Shown here in pieces: positions 50,616 to 58,958 of a stretch of 64,000 bases of DNA; the stretch's first letter is position 1, and every line of letters begins with the position of its first letter. The stretch covers positions 1 to 64,000 of the forward strand of contig NZ_CANRKH010000002.1 in assembly GCF_947631165.1 (NCBI RefSeq), written 5' to 3'. The stretch comes from an uncultured Dysosmobacter sp. (GTDB taxonomy: Bacteria; Bacillota; Clostridia; Oscillospirales; Oscillospiraceae). The translations under genes and the position numbers were made by a program. The notes under the pieces are model-generated. The model worked only from the letters and a program-made list of their open reading frames with translations, searched no databases and was not told the DNA's origin.

Positions 50616-50915
50616 CTATTTTTGGATGACCGTCAGGATCAGCGTCAATGCGCCGGCAGCCCAGCAGTAGTATGCAAAGAAGCCGAACTTGATCCCCCAC
50701 AAAATCCCTGATTTTGCGGGGTCCCCGCTGATTGGACTCAAACGGTCAGGCAAAGCCCGCCCGTTTCAAGGTTTTGCCTGCGGCAAAACTCTTGACGCCG
50801 CTCCCGCGGCGGACGCGCGCTGCGCGTCTGGCAAGTTCTCCTACTTTTGGATGACCGTCAGGATCAGCGTCAATGCGCCGGCAGCCCAGCAGTAGTATGC
50901 AAAGAAGCCGAACTT
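50616..50915. repeat. 75-bp direct duplication of the uppP 3' end flanking a 150-bp hairpin-rich insert
   Basis: Bases 50616-50690 repeat 50841-50915 with one difference (the fourth base, T versus C). The second copy is the real uppP 3' end including stop; the first is an orphan fragment. The 150 bases between (50691-50840) contain CCCCACAAAATC/GATTTTGCGGGG, GTTTTGCC-TGC-GGCAAAAC and GACGCGC-GCT-GCGCGTC hairpins. Confidence 0.9.
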
Positions 50916-51671
50916 GCCTTTTTCAGCGATCAGCTTCAGCAGGCGGATGCAGGCGTAGCCCACCACGGCGGAGACCGCCACGCCCACCAGATAGATGGGA
51001 AATTCCGCCCAGTTGATCCCGGCTTCCACGGCATCCTTCAAGCTGAGGATGTTGGCCCCCAGGATGGCAGGGATAGACATCAGGAAGGAATAGCGGACGG
51101 CAAATTTCCGGTCAAAGCCCACGAAGCAGCCGGCGGTGATGGTGGTGCCGGAGCGGGAGATGCCAGGGCAGGTGGCCACGGCCTGGGCCGCACCCACCAG
51201 CAGGACATCCAGCAGAGAGGCATTCCTCTCTTTCTTGCGGCCCTTCCGGACCCGGTCGCTGGCAAACAGCAGACAGCCTGTGACCAGCAGAGCCGCCGCC
51301 ACAAAATACATATTGTCTCCCAGGCCCGCCACCAGATCCTTCACGGGCAGCACCGCGAACAGGGGCAGGGTGCCAACGACGATCAGCAGGATCAGCCGCC
51401 TGGCCGGCGGCACCGGCGTGGGGGTCGTATGGTGAACCAGGTCGCTTACGCCGAGGAAAAACTCCACGACCATGTCCCGGATATCTGTCCAATAGGCCGC
51501 GAATACCGCCGCCAGGGTCCCCAGATGCAGCAGCACATCAAAAAACTCCGGAACATCCGCCGAAATGTTCAGCAAGTGCTCTGCGATAGCCAGATGGCCG
51601 GAGCTGGACACCGGCAGAAATTCTGTGACGCCCTGGATCACGCCCAGAAGTATGGATGACAGCAGCGACAA
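50841..51671 (-). CDS. uppP: Undecaprenyl-diphosphatase
   Basis: A 276-residue, eight-helix membrane phosphatase that recycles undecaprenyl pyrophosphate for peptidoglycan synthesis. QGVTEFLPVSSSGHLAI at the N-terminus is the active-site motif and PGISRSGTTITAG near residue 168 is the second conserved block. Length is typical. The start is TTG 51671 with GAGGGGGG upstream. Its last 75 bases are duplicated 225 bases downstream, with a hairpin-rich insert between. Confidence 0.95.
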   Translation of the reverse strand: MSLLSSILLGVIQGVTEFLPVSSSGHLAIAEHLLNISADVPEFFDVLLHLGTLAAVFAAYWTDIRDMVVEFFLGVSDLVHHTTPTPVPPARRLILLIVVGTLPLFAVLPVKDLVAGLGDNMYFVAAALLVTGCLLFASDRVRKGRKKERNASLLDVLLVGAAQAVATCPGISRSGTTITAGCFVGFDRKFAVRYSFLMSIPAILGANILSLKDAVEAGINWAEFPIYLVGVAVSAVVGYACIRLLKLIAEKGKFGFFAYYCWAAGALTLILTVIQK

Positions 51672-51810
51672 ATCGTTCCCCCCTCATTTCAAATCTGCAT
51701 ATGATGATAGTATAGCACAGGCGCGGCGTAAATTCCAGTCATATTTATGCTGTTGCCTTCACCGTTCCGATGTGATAGACTGGCAGCATCAACAAACGGA
51801 GATGCTGTGT

Positions 51811-52248
51811 ATGACGACAACGTACTGCGGCCTGGACTGCTGCGGGGCGTGCGCCGTGAAGGGCCAGTGCGGCGGGTGCATCCAGACCGGCGGCCGCCCC
51901 TTCGGCGGGACATGCGCCGCCGCCGAAAGTGTGAAGCGGGGCGGTCCCGGCGCCCTGGCCGCTCTGAAGGAGAAGCTGCTGGGCGTCTGCAATAGCTTGG
52001 ACATTCCAGGGCTGACCGTCAGTGAGCTTGTTCCGCTGATTGGATTTTATGTCAACTTAGAATACCCCCTTGCCAACGGACAGCATGTCAAGCTGCTGGC
52101 GGATGAAAATGTCTATCTGGGCGCGCAGATCCAGATCCCGGAGCGCGGCCGGTTCTATGGAGTCATCGCCGGCGAGCGCTTTCTGCTGGTCAGCGAGTAC
52201 GGGCCGCAGGGGGCCGGCCCGGAGATCGTCCTGTACAAGCGGCTTTGA
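51811..52248 (+). CDS. DUF3795-like cysteine-rich protein
   Basis: A 145-residue protein whose first 45 residues are Cys-rich: YCGLDCCGACAVKGQCGGC, a pattern like DUF3795 proteins (CGLDCxxCPA...CxGC) that suggests metal or Fe-S binding. The middle is helical and the C-terminal half is a predicted beta-rich domain. The family is common in Clostridia and uncharacterised. I use ATG 51811, ten bases after CGGAG; ATG 51802 is too close to it. It stands alone between uppP and rnc. Confidence 0.75.
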   Translation: MTTTYCGLDCCGACAVKGQCGGCIQTGGRPFGGTCAAAESVKRGGPGALAALKEKLLGVCNSLDIPGLTVSELVPLIGFYVNLEYPLANGQHVKLLADENVYLGAQIQIPERGRFYGVIAGERFLLVSEYGPQGAGPEIVLYKRL

Positions 52249-52287
52249 CGGCGGACATGCCGTTCTCCACTCCAAATAACGGAAAAG

Positions 52288-52318
52288 CGGGGACCACCAT
52301 GGTGGTCCCCGCTTTCCG
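52288..52318. terminator. Bidirectional terminator
   Basis: AGCGGGGACCACC-AT-GGTGGTCCCCGCT, between convergent genes; T-runs are weak. Confidence 0.7.
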
Positions 52319-52323
52319 TACAT

Positions 52324-53007
52324 TTACGCTTGCTCCAGCGCAGACAGCGCCGTGCGGGCGGCAGCCTGCTCGGCTTCCTTTTTGCTGTGACCGCTGCCAA
52401 CGCCCAACGGCTCGCCGTTCAGCAGCACCTCCGCCTGGAAGGTCTTGGCGTGATCTGGTCCCGCCTCGCCCACCATGCGGTAGACCAGGACCTGATCCGC
52501 CTGACGCTGCACCAGCTCCTGGAGGGCGGTCTTGTAGTCCCGCCGGCGCTCTTCCACCACTTCCTCCCGCTCGGCGTCCAGCAGGACGCGGTGGATCAGC
52601 GCCGACGCGGCGGCAATGCCGCCGTCCAGATACACCGCGGCGAACACCGCCTCGGTGGCGTCGGCCAGAATGGAGATGCGCTCCCGGCCGCCGCCGGCCT
52701 CTTCGCCCCGGCCCAGCATCAGATAACGGCCCAGGTCCAGCTTGCGGGCCACCTCATACAGGCTCTGCTCGCACACCAGCGCCGCCCGGATGCGGGTCAG
52801 GTCGCCCTCCGGCAGATCCGGGTGCTGGGCAAACAGGAATTCCGCCGTCACAAAGCCCAATACGGAATCTCCCAGAAACTCCAGCCGCTCATTGCTGTTC
52901 AGGTGAGCGGCCCGGTGCTCGTTGGCGTAGGAGCTGTGGCTCAGCGCCTCCCGCAGCAGGGCAGGGTCCCGGAAGGTGTAATTCAGTTTTCTCTCCAGTT
53001 CCTGCAT
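52324..53007 (-). CDS. rnc: Ribonuclease III
   Basis: A 227-residue double-strand endoribonuclease for rRNA and mRNA processing. The signature NERLEFLGDSVLGF lies near residues 39-52, with the second catalytic acid set in DATEAVFAAVYLDGG. The C-terminal double-stranded RNA-binding domain (about 155-227) includes DYKTALQELVQ and GSGHSKKEAEQAAARTAL. ATG 53007 has a weak GGAGAGG upstream. It lies downstream of acpP in the order plsX, acpP, rnc, a common Firmicute fatty-acid/RNase arrangement. Confidence 0.95.
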   Translation of the reverse strand: MQELERKLNYTFRDPALLREALSHSSYANEHRAAHLNSNERLEFLGDSVLGFVTAEFLFAQHPDLPEGDLTRIRAALVCEQSLYEVARKLDLGRYLMLGRGEEAGGGRERISILADATEAVFAAVYLDGGIAAASALIHRVLLDAEREEVVEERRRDYKTALQELVQRQADQVLVYRMVGEAGPDHAKTFQAEVLLNGEPLGVGSGHSKKEAEQAAARTALSALEQA

Positions 53008-53192
53008 CGTACCCTCTCCGTTCCAAGGGAACTTCTGATGAAATCGGGATGTGTGGACCGGCAGGCAGATTTTTTGCCTGACAAGAAAGAAAAGCGCAGA
53101 AATCCTGATGGATTTCAAGCTTTTCTGACGCAGCCAGACGGAAAAGCTGCCGCCAAGACGTGCGCCACGATTTCATCAGGGATTCCCAAGAA

Positions 53193-53223
53193 GAAGCCCC
53201 GCGGACGGCGGGGCGCTTCTTCC
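53193..53223 (-). terminator. Hairpin after acpP
   Basis: GAAGCGCCCCGCC-GTCC-GCGGGGCTTC on the minus strand, followed by TTCTT. It is imperfect, and partial read-through into rnc is possible. Confidence 0.6.
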
Positions 53224-53225
53224 TC

Positions 53226-53474
53226 TCACTTTTGCAGCTTTCCGGCGATGTAGTTCACGGCGTCGCCCACGGTCTTGAGGGTAGGCAGCTCTTCCTCCTG
53301 GATCTCGCCCACCTCGAACTCCTCTTCCATGGCCATGACCAGTTCCACCAGGTCCACGGAATCGGCGCCCAGATCCTCTTCAAAGGCCGTGTCCATGGTC
53401 ACCTCAGCAGGCTCCATGGCAAATTGCTCCGCCACCAATTCTCTCATTGTCTGAAAAATATCTTCCACTGACAT
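53226..53474 (-). CDS. acpP: Acyl carrier protein
   Basis: An 82-residue four-helix acidic protein carrying the phosphopantetheine arm on Ser39 in LGADSVDLVEL. It shuttles fatty acyl intermediates and donates to PlsX. The start is ATG 53474, about nine bases after GAGAGGTG; GTG 53486 would lie within that site. It follows plsX by 74 bases in the same orientation, so the two form the lipid synthesis unit. Confidence 0.95.
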   Translation of the reverse strand: MSVEDIFQTMRELVAEQFAMEPAEVTMDTAFEEDLGADSVDLVELVMAMEEEFEVGEIQEEELPTLKTVGDAVNYIAGKLQK

Positions 53475-53547
53475 TGCTGTTTTCACCTCTCATGGAATCT
53501 TGTTGAGGCAATCATACGGCATGGGATACCCCGGTGTCAAGGGGAAA

Positions 53548-54582
53548 TCAAATATTTTCCACAGAACGCTCCACTTTCATCAGCGCGACGTCCCGTTCCA
53601 CATCCGCGATGAAGCCGCTCTCGGCGTATTCCTTTGCCCGCAGCACCGCGTTGCAGATGGCCCGGGCGTCGGAGGAGCCGTGGGCTTTGATGACGGGCTT
53701 GGAAATGCCCAGGAAGGCGGTGCCGCCGATCTCGCTGGGGTCCAGCAGCTTTTTCATATCCGCCAGATCGCCCTTCACCAGGCCCGCCGCCAGCTTGGTC
53801 TTTGTGCTGGAGAGGAACATTTTCTTCAGTTCCTTCAGCAAAAACTTGCCGGTGCCCTCCAGGCTCTTCAGCATGATGTTGCCGGTGAAGCCGTCCGCCA
53901 CGATGACGTCTGCGCCGCCCAGCATGGCGTCGTTGGCCTCGATGTTGCCAACAAAGCAGATGCGGCCCGCGTCCCCCGCTTCCTTCAGCAGGGCGTAGGC
54001 CCCGTGGCGCAGCTCGTCGCCCTTCTCCTCCTCGGCGCCGATGTTCAGCAGGGCGACCCGGGGCTTTTCCACGCCGCAGACCTTTTGGGCGTAGTAGCTG
54101 CCCAGGTAGGCGAATTGCAGCAGATACTCCGGCGTGCAGGCGGCGTTGGCGCCGCAGTCGCAAAGGATCGCTTTGCCGCCTGCTGTGGGGATCACAGGAC
54201 CCATGGCGGCCCGGCGGATGCCCCGGATGCGCTTCACCACCAGGGTCGCGCCCGCCAGCAGCGCACCGGTGGAACCGGCGGAGACGAAGGCGTCCCCCTC
54301 TCCCGCCTTCAGCAGGTTCAGGCCCACTGTCAGGGAGGAATCCTTTTTCACCTTGAAGGCAGTGGCGGGATCGTCGGCGATCTCCACCACCTGGCTGGCG
54401 TCCCGGATCTCCACGCCGGTGGGCAGAGTCTTTTCACCGCAGGCCTCCAAGGCCCGCAGAATGTCTGCCATGCGGCCCACCAGGATGATATCCACTCTGT
54501 GGAGCCTGTGGGCCTCCAACGCCCCTTGTACAGCGGCCATAGGGGCATTGTCGCCGCCCATGGCATCTATGATGATCTTCAT
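53548..54582 (-). CDS. plsX: Phosphate acyltransferase PlsX
   Basis: A 344-residue enzyme making acyl-phosphate from acyl-ACP, the first step of phospholipid synthesis in most Gram-positives. The N-terminal IIIDAMGGDNAP, FVSAGSTGALLAGATL and C-terminal FLGISKPVIKAHGSSDA are diagnostic. ATG 54582 follows GGAGGTGC. It is upstream of acpP, its donor protein. The product would be used by PlsY, which is outside the window. Confidence 0.96.
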   Translation of the reverse strand: MKIIIDAMGGDNAPMAAVQGALEAHRLHRVDIILVGRMADILRALEACGEKTLPTGVEIRDASQVVEIADDPATAFKVKKDSSLTVGLNLLKAGEGDAFVSAGSTGALLAGATLVVKRIRGIRRAAMGPVIPTAGGKAILCDCGANAACTPEYLLQFAYLGSYYAQKVCGVEKPRVALLNIGAEEEKGDELRHGAYALLKEAGDAGRICFVGNIEANDAMLGGADVIVADGFTGNIMLKSLEGTGKFLLKELKKMFLSSTKTKLAAGLVKGDLADMKKLLDPSEIGGTAFLGISKPVIKAHGSSDARAICNAVLRAKEYAESGFIADVERDVALMKVERSVENI

Positions 54583-54669
54583 GCCAGCACCTCCTGCTGT
54601 AAATTTTTATGCCGCCCGGCGACGGCTGCCCGGTGTCTCTGCTCCGCAAGATGCTCGCGGGCAGACGGG

Positions 54670-55977
54670 TCATTCCAAAACAGTCTGCTTCAGCGCCTCA
54701 ATGATCGCCAAAGACCTTTGGGAAAGCTCGGCGTTTTTTAAACGCTTGCCTTTGACCCGGTGGTCCAGCGGCGGGATGATGCCAAAGTTGATGTTCATGG
54801 GCTGGAACTGGGTTATGGACGGGTTGGAGACATACAGCCCCAGGGCGCCGATGGCCGTTTCCCGGGGAAAATCCACAGGCGGCCTGCCCAACAACCGGCG
54901 GGCCGTCTCCACACCCACCAGAAAGCCGCTGGCGGCGGACTCCACATAGCCCTCCACGCCGGTCATCTGCCCGGCGAAGGAGATGCGGGGCTGGGACTTC
55001 AGGCGGTAATAGCGGTCCAGCAGCCGCGGAGAGTCCAAAAATGTATTGCGGTGCATCACACCGTAGCGGAGAAACTCCGCGCTGTGGAGGGCGGGGATCA
55101 TGGAGAACACCCGCCGCTGCTCCGGAAATTTCAAATGGGTCTGGAACCCCACCAGGTTATAGACGCTGCCGTCGGCATTGTCACGCCGGAGCTGCACCAC
55201 GGCGTAGGGCCACCGGCCGGTGCGGGGATCGTCCAGCCCCCGGGATTTCAGAGGGCCGTACAATAGCGTGTCGTGGCCCCGGCGGGCCATGACCTCCACC
55301 GGCATGCAGCCCTCGAACACCTTGCTGTCCTCAAAGCCGTGGACCTCCGCCTCCTGGGCGGTGGTCAGCGCCTGCCAGAAGGCGTCGTACTCCGCCTCGT
55401 TCATAGGGCAGTTGACATAATCCGCCGTTCCCTTGCCGTAGCGGGAGCCGAACCAGGCCAGGTCCATGTCCACGCTGTCGGCGGACACCAGGGGCGCCGC
55501 CGCGTCATAGAAGTGCAGGGCGGTGTCCTGTCCCAGCAGCTCTCCCAGCTTGTCCGCCAGGGCGTCGGAGGTCAGGGGGCCGGAGGCCACCACCACCTCC
55601 CCGCCGGGAAGCTCCGTCACCTCTCCGGGGACCACGGTGATATTGGGATGGCTCCTGATCCGCTCCGTCACCATGGCGGCAAAGCCGTGACGGTCCACCG
55701 CCAGGGCGCCGCCGGCCTCCACCCGGGTCGCGTCGGCGCAGGCGAGGATCAGGGAACCCAGACGGCGCAGCTCCTCCTTCAGCAGGCCCACGGCGTTCTC
55801 CAGCTGGTCGCTGCGGAGGGAGTTGGAGCAGCAAAGCTCCGCGAAATACGCCGTCGTGTGGGCGGGCGTCGTTTTCTCCGGCTTCATCTCCCGGAGGGTC
55901 ACAGGGATGCCCCGCTGCGCCAGCTGCCAGGCGCACTCGCTGCCGGCAAGGCCCGCGCCGATGACTGTTACATTCAT
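54670..55977 (-). CDS. trmFO: Methylenetetrahydrofolate-tRNA-(uracil-5-)-methyltransferase
   Basis: A 435-residue folate- and FAD-dependent enzyme that makes ribothymidine at tRNA position 54. VTVIGAGLAGSECAWQLAQRG is the FAD motif, with CSNSLRSDQLENAVGLLKEELR and VEGYVESAASGFLVG as family blocks; the essential cysteines in FEGCMPVEVMARRG are also present. ATG 55977 follows AAGGAAAA. It is the first gene of a run trmFO, plsX, acpP, rnc in one direction, consistent with other Firmicutes that couple tRNA modification to topA/dprA. Confidence 0.96.
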   Translation of the reverse strand: MNVTVIGAGLAGSECAWQLAQRGIPVTLREMKPEKTTPAHTTAYFAELCCSNSLRSDQLENAVGLLKEELRRLGSLILACADATRVEAGGALAVDRHGFAAMVTERIRSHPNITVVPGEVTELPGGEVVVASGPLTSDALADKLGELLGQDTALHFYDAAAPLVSADSVDMDLAWFGSRYGKGTADYVNCPMNEAEYDAFWQALTTAQEAEVHGFEDSKVFEGCMPVEVMARRGHDTLLYGPLKSRGLDDPRTGRWPYAVVQLRRDNADGSVYNLVGFQTHLKFPEQRRVFSMIPALHSAEFLRYGVMHRNTFLDSPRLLDRYYRLKSQPRISFAGQMTGVEGYVESAASGFLVGVETARRLLGRPPVDFPRETAIGALGLYVSNPSITQFQPMNINFGIIPPLDHRVKGKRLKNAELSQRSLAIIEALKQTVLE

Positions 55978-56017
55978 AGATTTTTCCTTCTGTTTTGAAT
56001 TTTGCAGAAAACAGCTC

Positions 56018-56227
56018 TTATCGCTGATCCGAGCGTCCCAGCAAGTAATCGGTGGTCACGTTGAAATAATCCGCCAATTTTATAAGTCCAGGTACATCGG
56101 GGCAATGCACTGCGGATTCATAGTACAAGTAGGCTCTTTGCGAAATTCCCAAATATGCAGCCATCTCTTTGGATGAGCGCCTATCTGCTTTTCGCAATTC
56201 TTTTAACCGATTTGCAAAAATCTCCAT
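56018..56227 (-). CDS. XRE-family helix-turn-helix protein
   Basis: A 69-residue DNA-binding protein, nearly all helix-turn-helix (SSKEMAAYLGISQRAYLYYESAVHCPD). ATG 56227 follows AGGGGGCA. It is divergent from a small gene at 56299, and the 71-base spacer holds AT-rich inverted repeats that look like its operator. The AT-rich spacer and small size suggest a mobile or phage-like origin, although the gene itself is GC-average. Confidence 0.82.
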   Translation of the reverse strand: MEIFANRLKELRKADRRSSKEMAAYLGISQRAYLYYESAVHCPDVPGLIKLADYFNVTTDYLLGRSDQR

Positions 56228-56245
56228 AATGCCCCCTTGGCTTTG

Positions 56246-56290
56246 AATTTCAAATTCACTATAATTGAATTGAAAATTCAATTGCGGGCG
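56246..56290. promoter_or_regulatory. AT-rich inverted repeats in the divergent spacer
   Basis: GAATTTCAAATTC (about 56246-56258) and TTGAATTGAAAATTCAA (about 56266-56282) are overlapping inverted repeats that share the TTGAATTT motif. They probably bind the XRE protein. Confidence 0.5.
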
Positions 56291-56298
56291 GTGTATTT

Positions 56299-56547
56299 AT
56301 GACTGAACTCATGAAAACTCTTTACAACTATACGCTGGATTACCGCTTTTCAGCTTACCTGAACACCGAAGCCTATCGCTACACAGGTCTTCTGCTTCCC
56401 AAGTATCTGGAAAGGCTGCGCCGGGAATTGCCAGACGATCTTCGGCAGACCTTGGACAAATACTGTGACACCGAAAGTGAGCGGCGCAATTTAGAACTGG
56501 AAGCGATGTTCCAATCTGCTTTCGCCACGGCGGCGGAACTGCGTTAA
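56299..56547 (+). CDS. Small conserved hypothetical protein (DUF6809-like)
   Basis: An 82-residue soluble helical protein (MTELMKTLYNYTLDYRFSAYL and DDLRQTLDKYCDTESERRNLELEAMF as landmarks in part: LDKYCDTESE). I recall similar small proteins with DYR and ESER motifs in Firmicute accessory regions, placed by some databases under DUF6809. No catalytic motif is seen. ATG 56299 follows GGGCGG at a long distance. It is divergent from the XRE gene and overlaps the topA 3' end by four bases. Confidence 0.68.
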   Translation: MTELMKTLYNYTLDYRFSAYLNTEAYRYTGLLLPKYLERLRRELPDDLRQTLDKYCDTESERRNLELEAMFQSAFATAAELR

Positions 56548-58850
56548 TCCGCCTTCTTGGCGGAAGCCTTCTTCGCAGCAGCTGTCCTCTTGGCTGTAGA
56601 AGCGCTCTTCTTGACTGCTGAGGTCTTTTTCGCCGCTGGCTTTTTTACGGCGGTTTTCGCCGCCGGCTTTTGGGGCTCCTCCCCGGCGGGCTCCTGGTCC
56701 CCGGCGGCAGGCCTTCTGGGATAGCCCCGTTTGTCCTCCGGCAGGAAGTTGGAGCAGGCCTCATTGATGCAGAAGGGCTTTTTGAAGCCCTTGCCCGCCT
56801 TTTTGAACATGGTGTGGCCGCAGACCGGGCAGTCGTCCTTCACCGGCACATCCCAGGTCATGAAATCGCATTTCGCTGCCTCGTCCCGGCTGTTCATATG
56901 CTCGCAGCAGTAGTAGGTGTACTGCTTGCCGGTCTTTTTGCTGGTGCCGGTGCGCTTCATCAGGCGGCCGCCGCACTTGGGGCAGCGGCCCGGCATCTCC
57001 ACCACCAGGGGCATGGTGAAGGAGCAGTCCGGGTAGCCGGGGCAGGCCAGGAAGCGCCCGAACCGGCCGGACTTTACCACCAGGTTCCGGCCACACTCGG
57101 GGCAGATCTCCTCAGACACCTCGTCCGGGACCTTGATGCGGGTCACATCCTGCTCCGCCTGCTTCAGATTCTTGTCAAAGTCGCCGTAGAAGTCCCGCAG
57201 AACACCCTTCCAGGGGGTCGTCCCCTCCTCTACGGAGTCCAGCTCCCGCTCCATATTCGCGGTGAATTTCACGTCGGCAATGTCGGCGAATTTGTCCTTC
57301 ATCAGCTCCGTCACCACACGGCCCAGGTTGGTGATCCGCAGATACTTGCCCTCCTTGATGACATACTCCCGGTCCAGGATGGTGGACACGGTGGGGGCGT
57401 AGGTGGAGGGGCGGCCGATGCCCTGCTCCTCCATGGCGCGGATCAACGTCGCGTCGGTATAGTGGGCGGGGGGCTGGGTGAAGTGCTGGTCCTTGGAAAA
57501 GTTCTTCAGCGTCAGGACCTCTCCCTCCCGCAGCGCAGGCAGGGGGGAATCCTTTTCCTCCTTCTCCTCGTCCTTCCCCTCCTCATACACGGCGGTGTAG
57601 CCGGAGAATTTCAGGCTGGAGGAGCTGGCCCGGAAGCTGTGGCCGTTGGACTCCACCTCCACCGCCACGCTGTCATACACGGCGTTGGCCATCTGACAAG
57701 CCACGAACCGGCTCCACACCAGGCGGTACAGCCGGTACTGCTCGCCGGTCAGATCCTTCTTCACCATCTCCGGCGTCAGCTCTACGTTACTGGGGCGGAT
57801 AGCCTCGTGGCCGTCCTGGGCGTTGGACTTGGTCTTGTAGCGGTGAGGCTGGGCGGGGTAATACGCCGCGCCGTAGCGGCCCACGATAAAGCTCCTGGCA
57901 GCGGCAATAGCCTCCTCGCTGAGGCGCAGGGAGTCGGTACGCATATAGGTGATCAGGCCCACGGAGCCTTCGCCCTCAATGTCCACGCCCTCATAGAGCT
58001 GCTGGGCAATGGCCATGGTGCGGCGGGGGGTCATGGAGAGCTTGCGGGAGGCCTCCTGCTGCATGGTGGAGGTGGTGAAGGGCGGCGAGGGGCTGCGCTG
58101 CTTGTCGGTCCGCTTCACGCTCTTGACGGTGAACGCCTGGTCCTCTGTCTCCCGGACCACGGCGTTCACTTCCGCCTCGCTCTTCAGCTCCGCCTTTTTG
58201 CCGTTTTTCCCGTGATAGCGGGCGGCGAAGGGCTGCTTTTTCACATCGCTCCCCAGCAGGTTGGCGTCCAGAGTCCAGTACTCCTCCGGCTGGAAGGCCT
58301 CGATCTCCCGGTCCCGGTCGTCCACCATACGGGTCGCCACCGACTGGACCCGTCCGGCGGACAGGCCCCGGCGGACCTTCTTCCACAGCAGGGGGCTGAG
58401 CTGATAACCCACCAGGCGGTCCAGGACCCGGCGGGCCTGCTGGGCGTCCACCAAGTCCTGGTCAATGTCCCGGGGGGCCTGGATGCTCTCCTGCACCACT
58501 TTTTTGGTGATCTCGTTGAAGGTCACCCGGCGGGTCTTTTCATCCGGCAGCTTCAGCAGGTGCTTCAAATGCCAGGAGATGGCCTCCCCCTCCCGATCCG
58601 GGTCGGTGGCGAGATAGACCATGTCCGCCGCTTTAGCGGACTTTTTCAGATCGCTGATGATGTCCTCTTTTCCCTTGATGGGCTTGTACTCCGGCTCGAA
58701 GTCCCGGTCGATGTCCACGCCCAGGGTGCTTTTGGGCAGATCCCGCAGATGGCCCATGCAGGCCTTGACCTCAAAGTCCCTGCCCAGATATTTGCCGATG
58801 GTTTTGGCCTTCGCGGGAGACTCCACGATGACCAGGCTGTGCTTTGCCAT
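56544..58850 (-). CDS. topA: DNA topoisomerase I with histone-H1-like tail
   Basis: A 768-residue type IA topoisomerase. The Toprim domain has VIVESPAKAKTIGKYLG and ATDPDREGEAISWHL; the active-site Tyr is Tyr302 in GLITYMRTDSLR. C-terminal zinc ribbons include CPECGRNLVVKSGRFGRFLACPGY, CPKCGGRLM and CPVCGHTMF. The last 60 residues are an Ala/Lys/Pro repeat (KKPAAK, KKSAS) like a histone H1 tail, which probably adds non-specific DNA binding. ATG 58850 follows GGAGGT. It stands between dprA and the small 56299 gene. Confidence 0.97.
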   Translation of the reverse strand: MAKHSLVIVESPAKAKTIGKYLGRDFEVKACMGHLRDLPKSTLGVDIDRDFEPEYKPIKGKEDIISDLKKSAKAADMVYLATDPDREGEAISWHLKHLLKLPDEKTRRVTFNEITKKVVQESIQAPRDIDQDLVDAQQARRVLDRLVGYQLSPLLWKKVRRGLSAGRVQSVATRMVDDRDREIEAFQPEEYWTLDANLLGSDVKKQPFAARYHGKNGKKAELKSEAEVNAVVRETEDQAFTVKSVKRTDKQRSPSPPFTTSTMQQEASRKLSMTPRRTMAIAQQLYEGVDIEGEGSVGLITYMRTDSLRLSEEAIAAARSFIVGRYGAAYYPAQPHRYKTKSNAQDGHEAIRPSNVELTPEMVKKDLTGEQYRLYRLVWSRFVACQMANAVYDSVAVEVESNGHSFRASSSSLKFSGYTAVYEEGKDEEKEEKDSPLPALREGEVLTLKNFSKDQHFTQPPAHYTDATLIRAMEEQGIGRPSTYAPTVSTILDREYVIKEGKYLRITNLGRVVTELMKDKFADIADVKFTANMERELDSVEEGTTPWKGVLRDFYGDFDKNLKQAEQDVTRIKVPDEVSEEICPECGRNLVVKSGRFGRFLACPGYPDCSFTMPLVVEMPGRCPKCGGRLMKRTGTSKKTGKQYTYYCCEHMNSRDEAAKCDFMTWDVPVKDDCPVCGHTMFKKAGKGFKKPFCINEACSNFLPEDKRGYPRRPAAGDQEPAGEEPQKPAAKTAVKKPAAKKTSAVKKSASTAKRTAAAKKASAKKAD

Positions 58851-58901
58851 AGTTACCTCCAAGCGCCCGGCTGGGGCGCAGATCTTGTAAATTAAACAGC
58901 G

Positions 58902-58957
58902 CGGAATGACGGAAAAGTACCCGGCCAAGCGGTGTTGAACGCTTGTGGATACGGGGC
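58902..58957. repeat. Relic of the 160-bp hairpin element (right end)
   Basis: GAATGACGGAAAAGTACCCG and TGTTGAACGCTTGTGGATACGG track the right half of copy B (TATGACGGGAAAAGACCCG, GTTCAACGCTTGCGAATACAGG) with about three quarters identity. The left half is missing. It lies between dprA and topA. Confidence 0.6.
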
Positions 58958-58958
58958 C

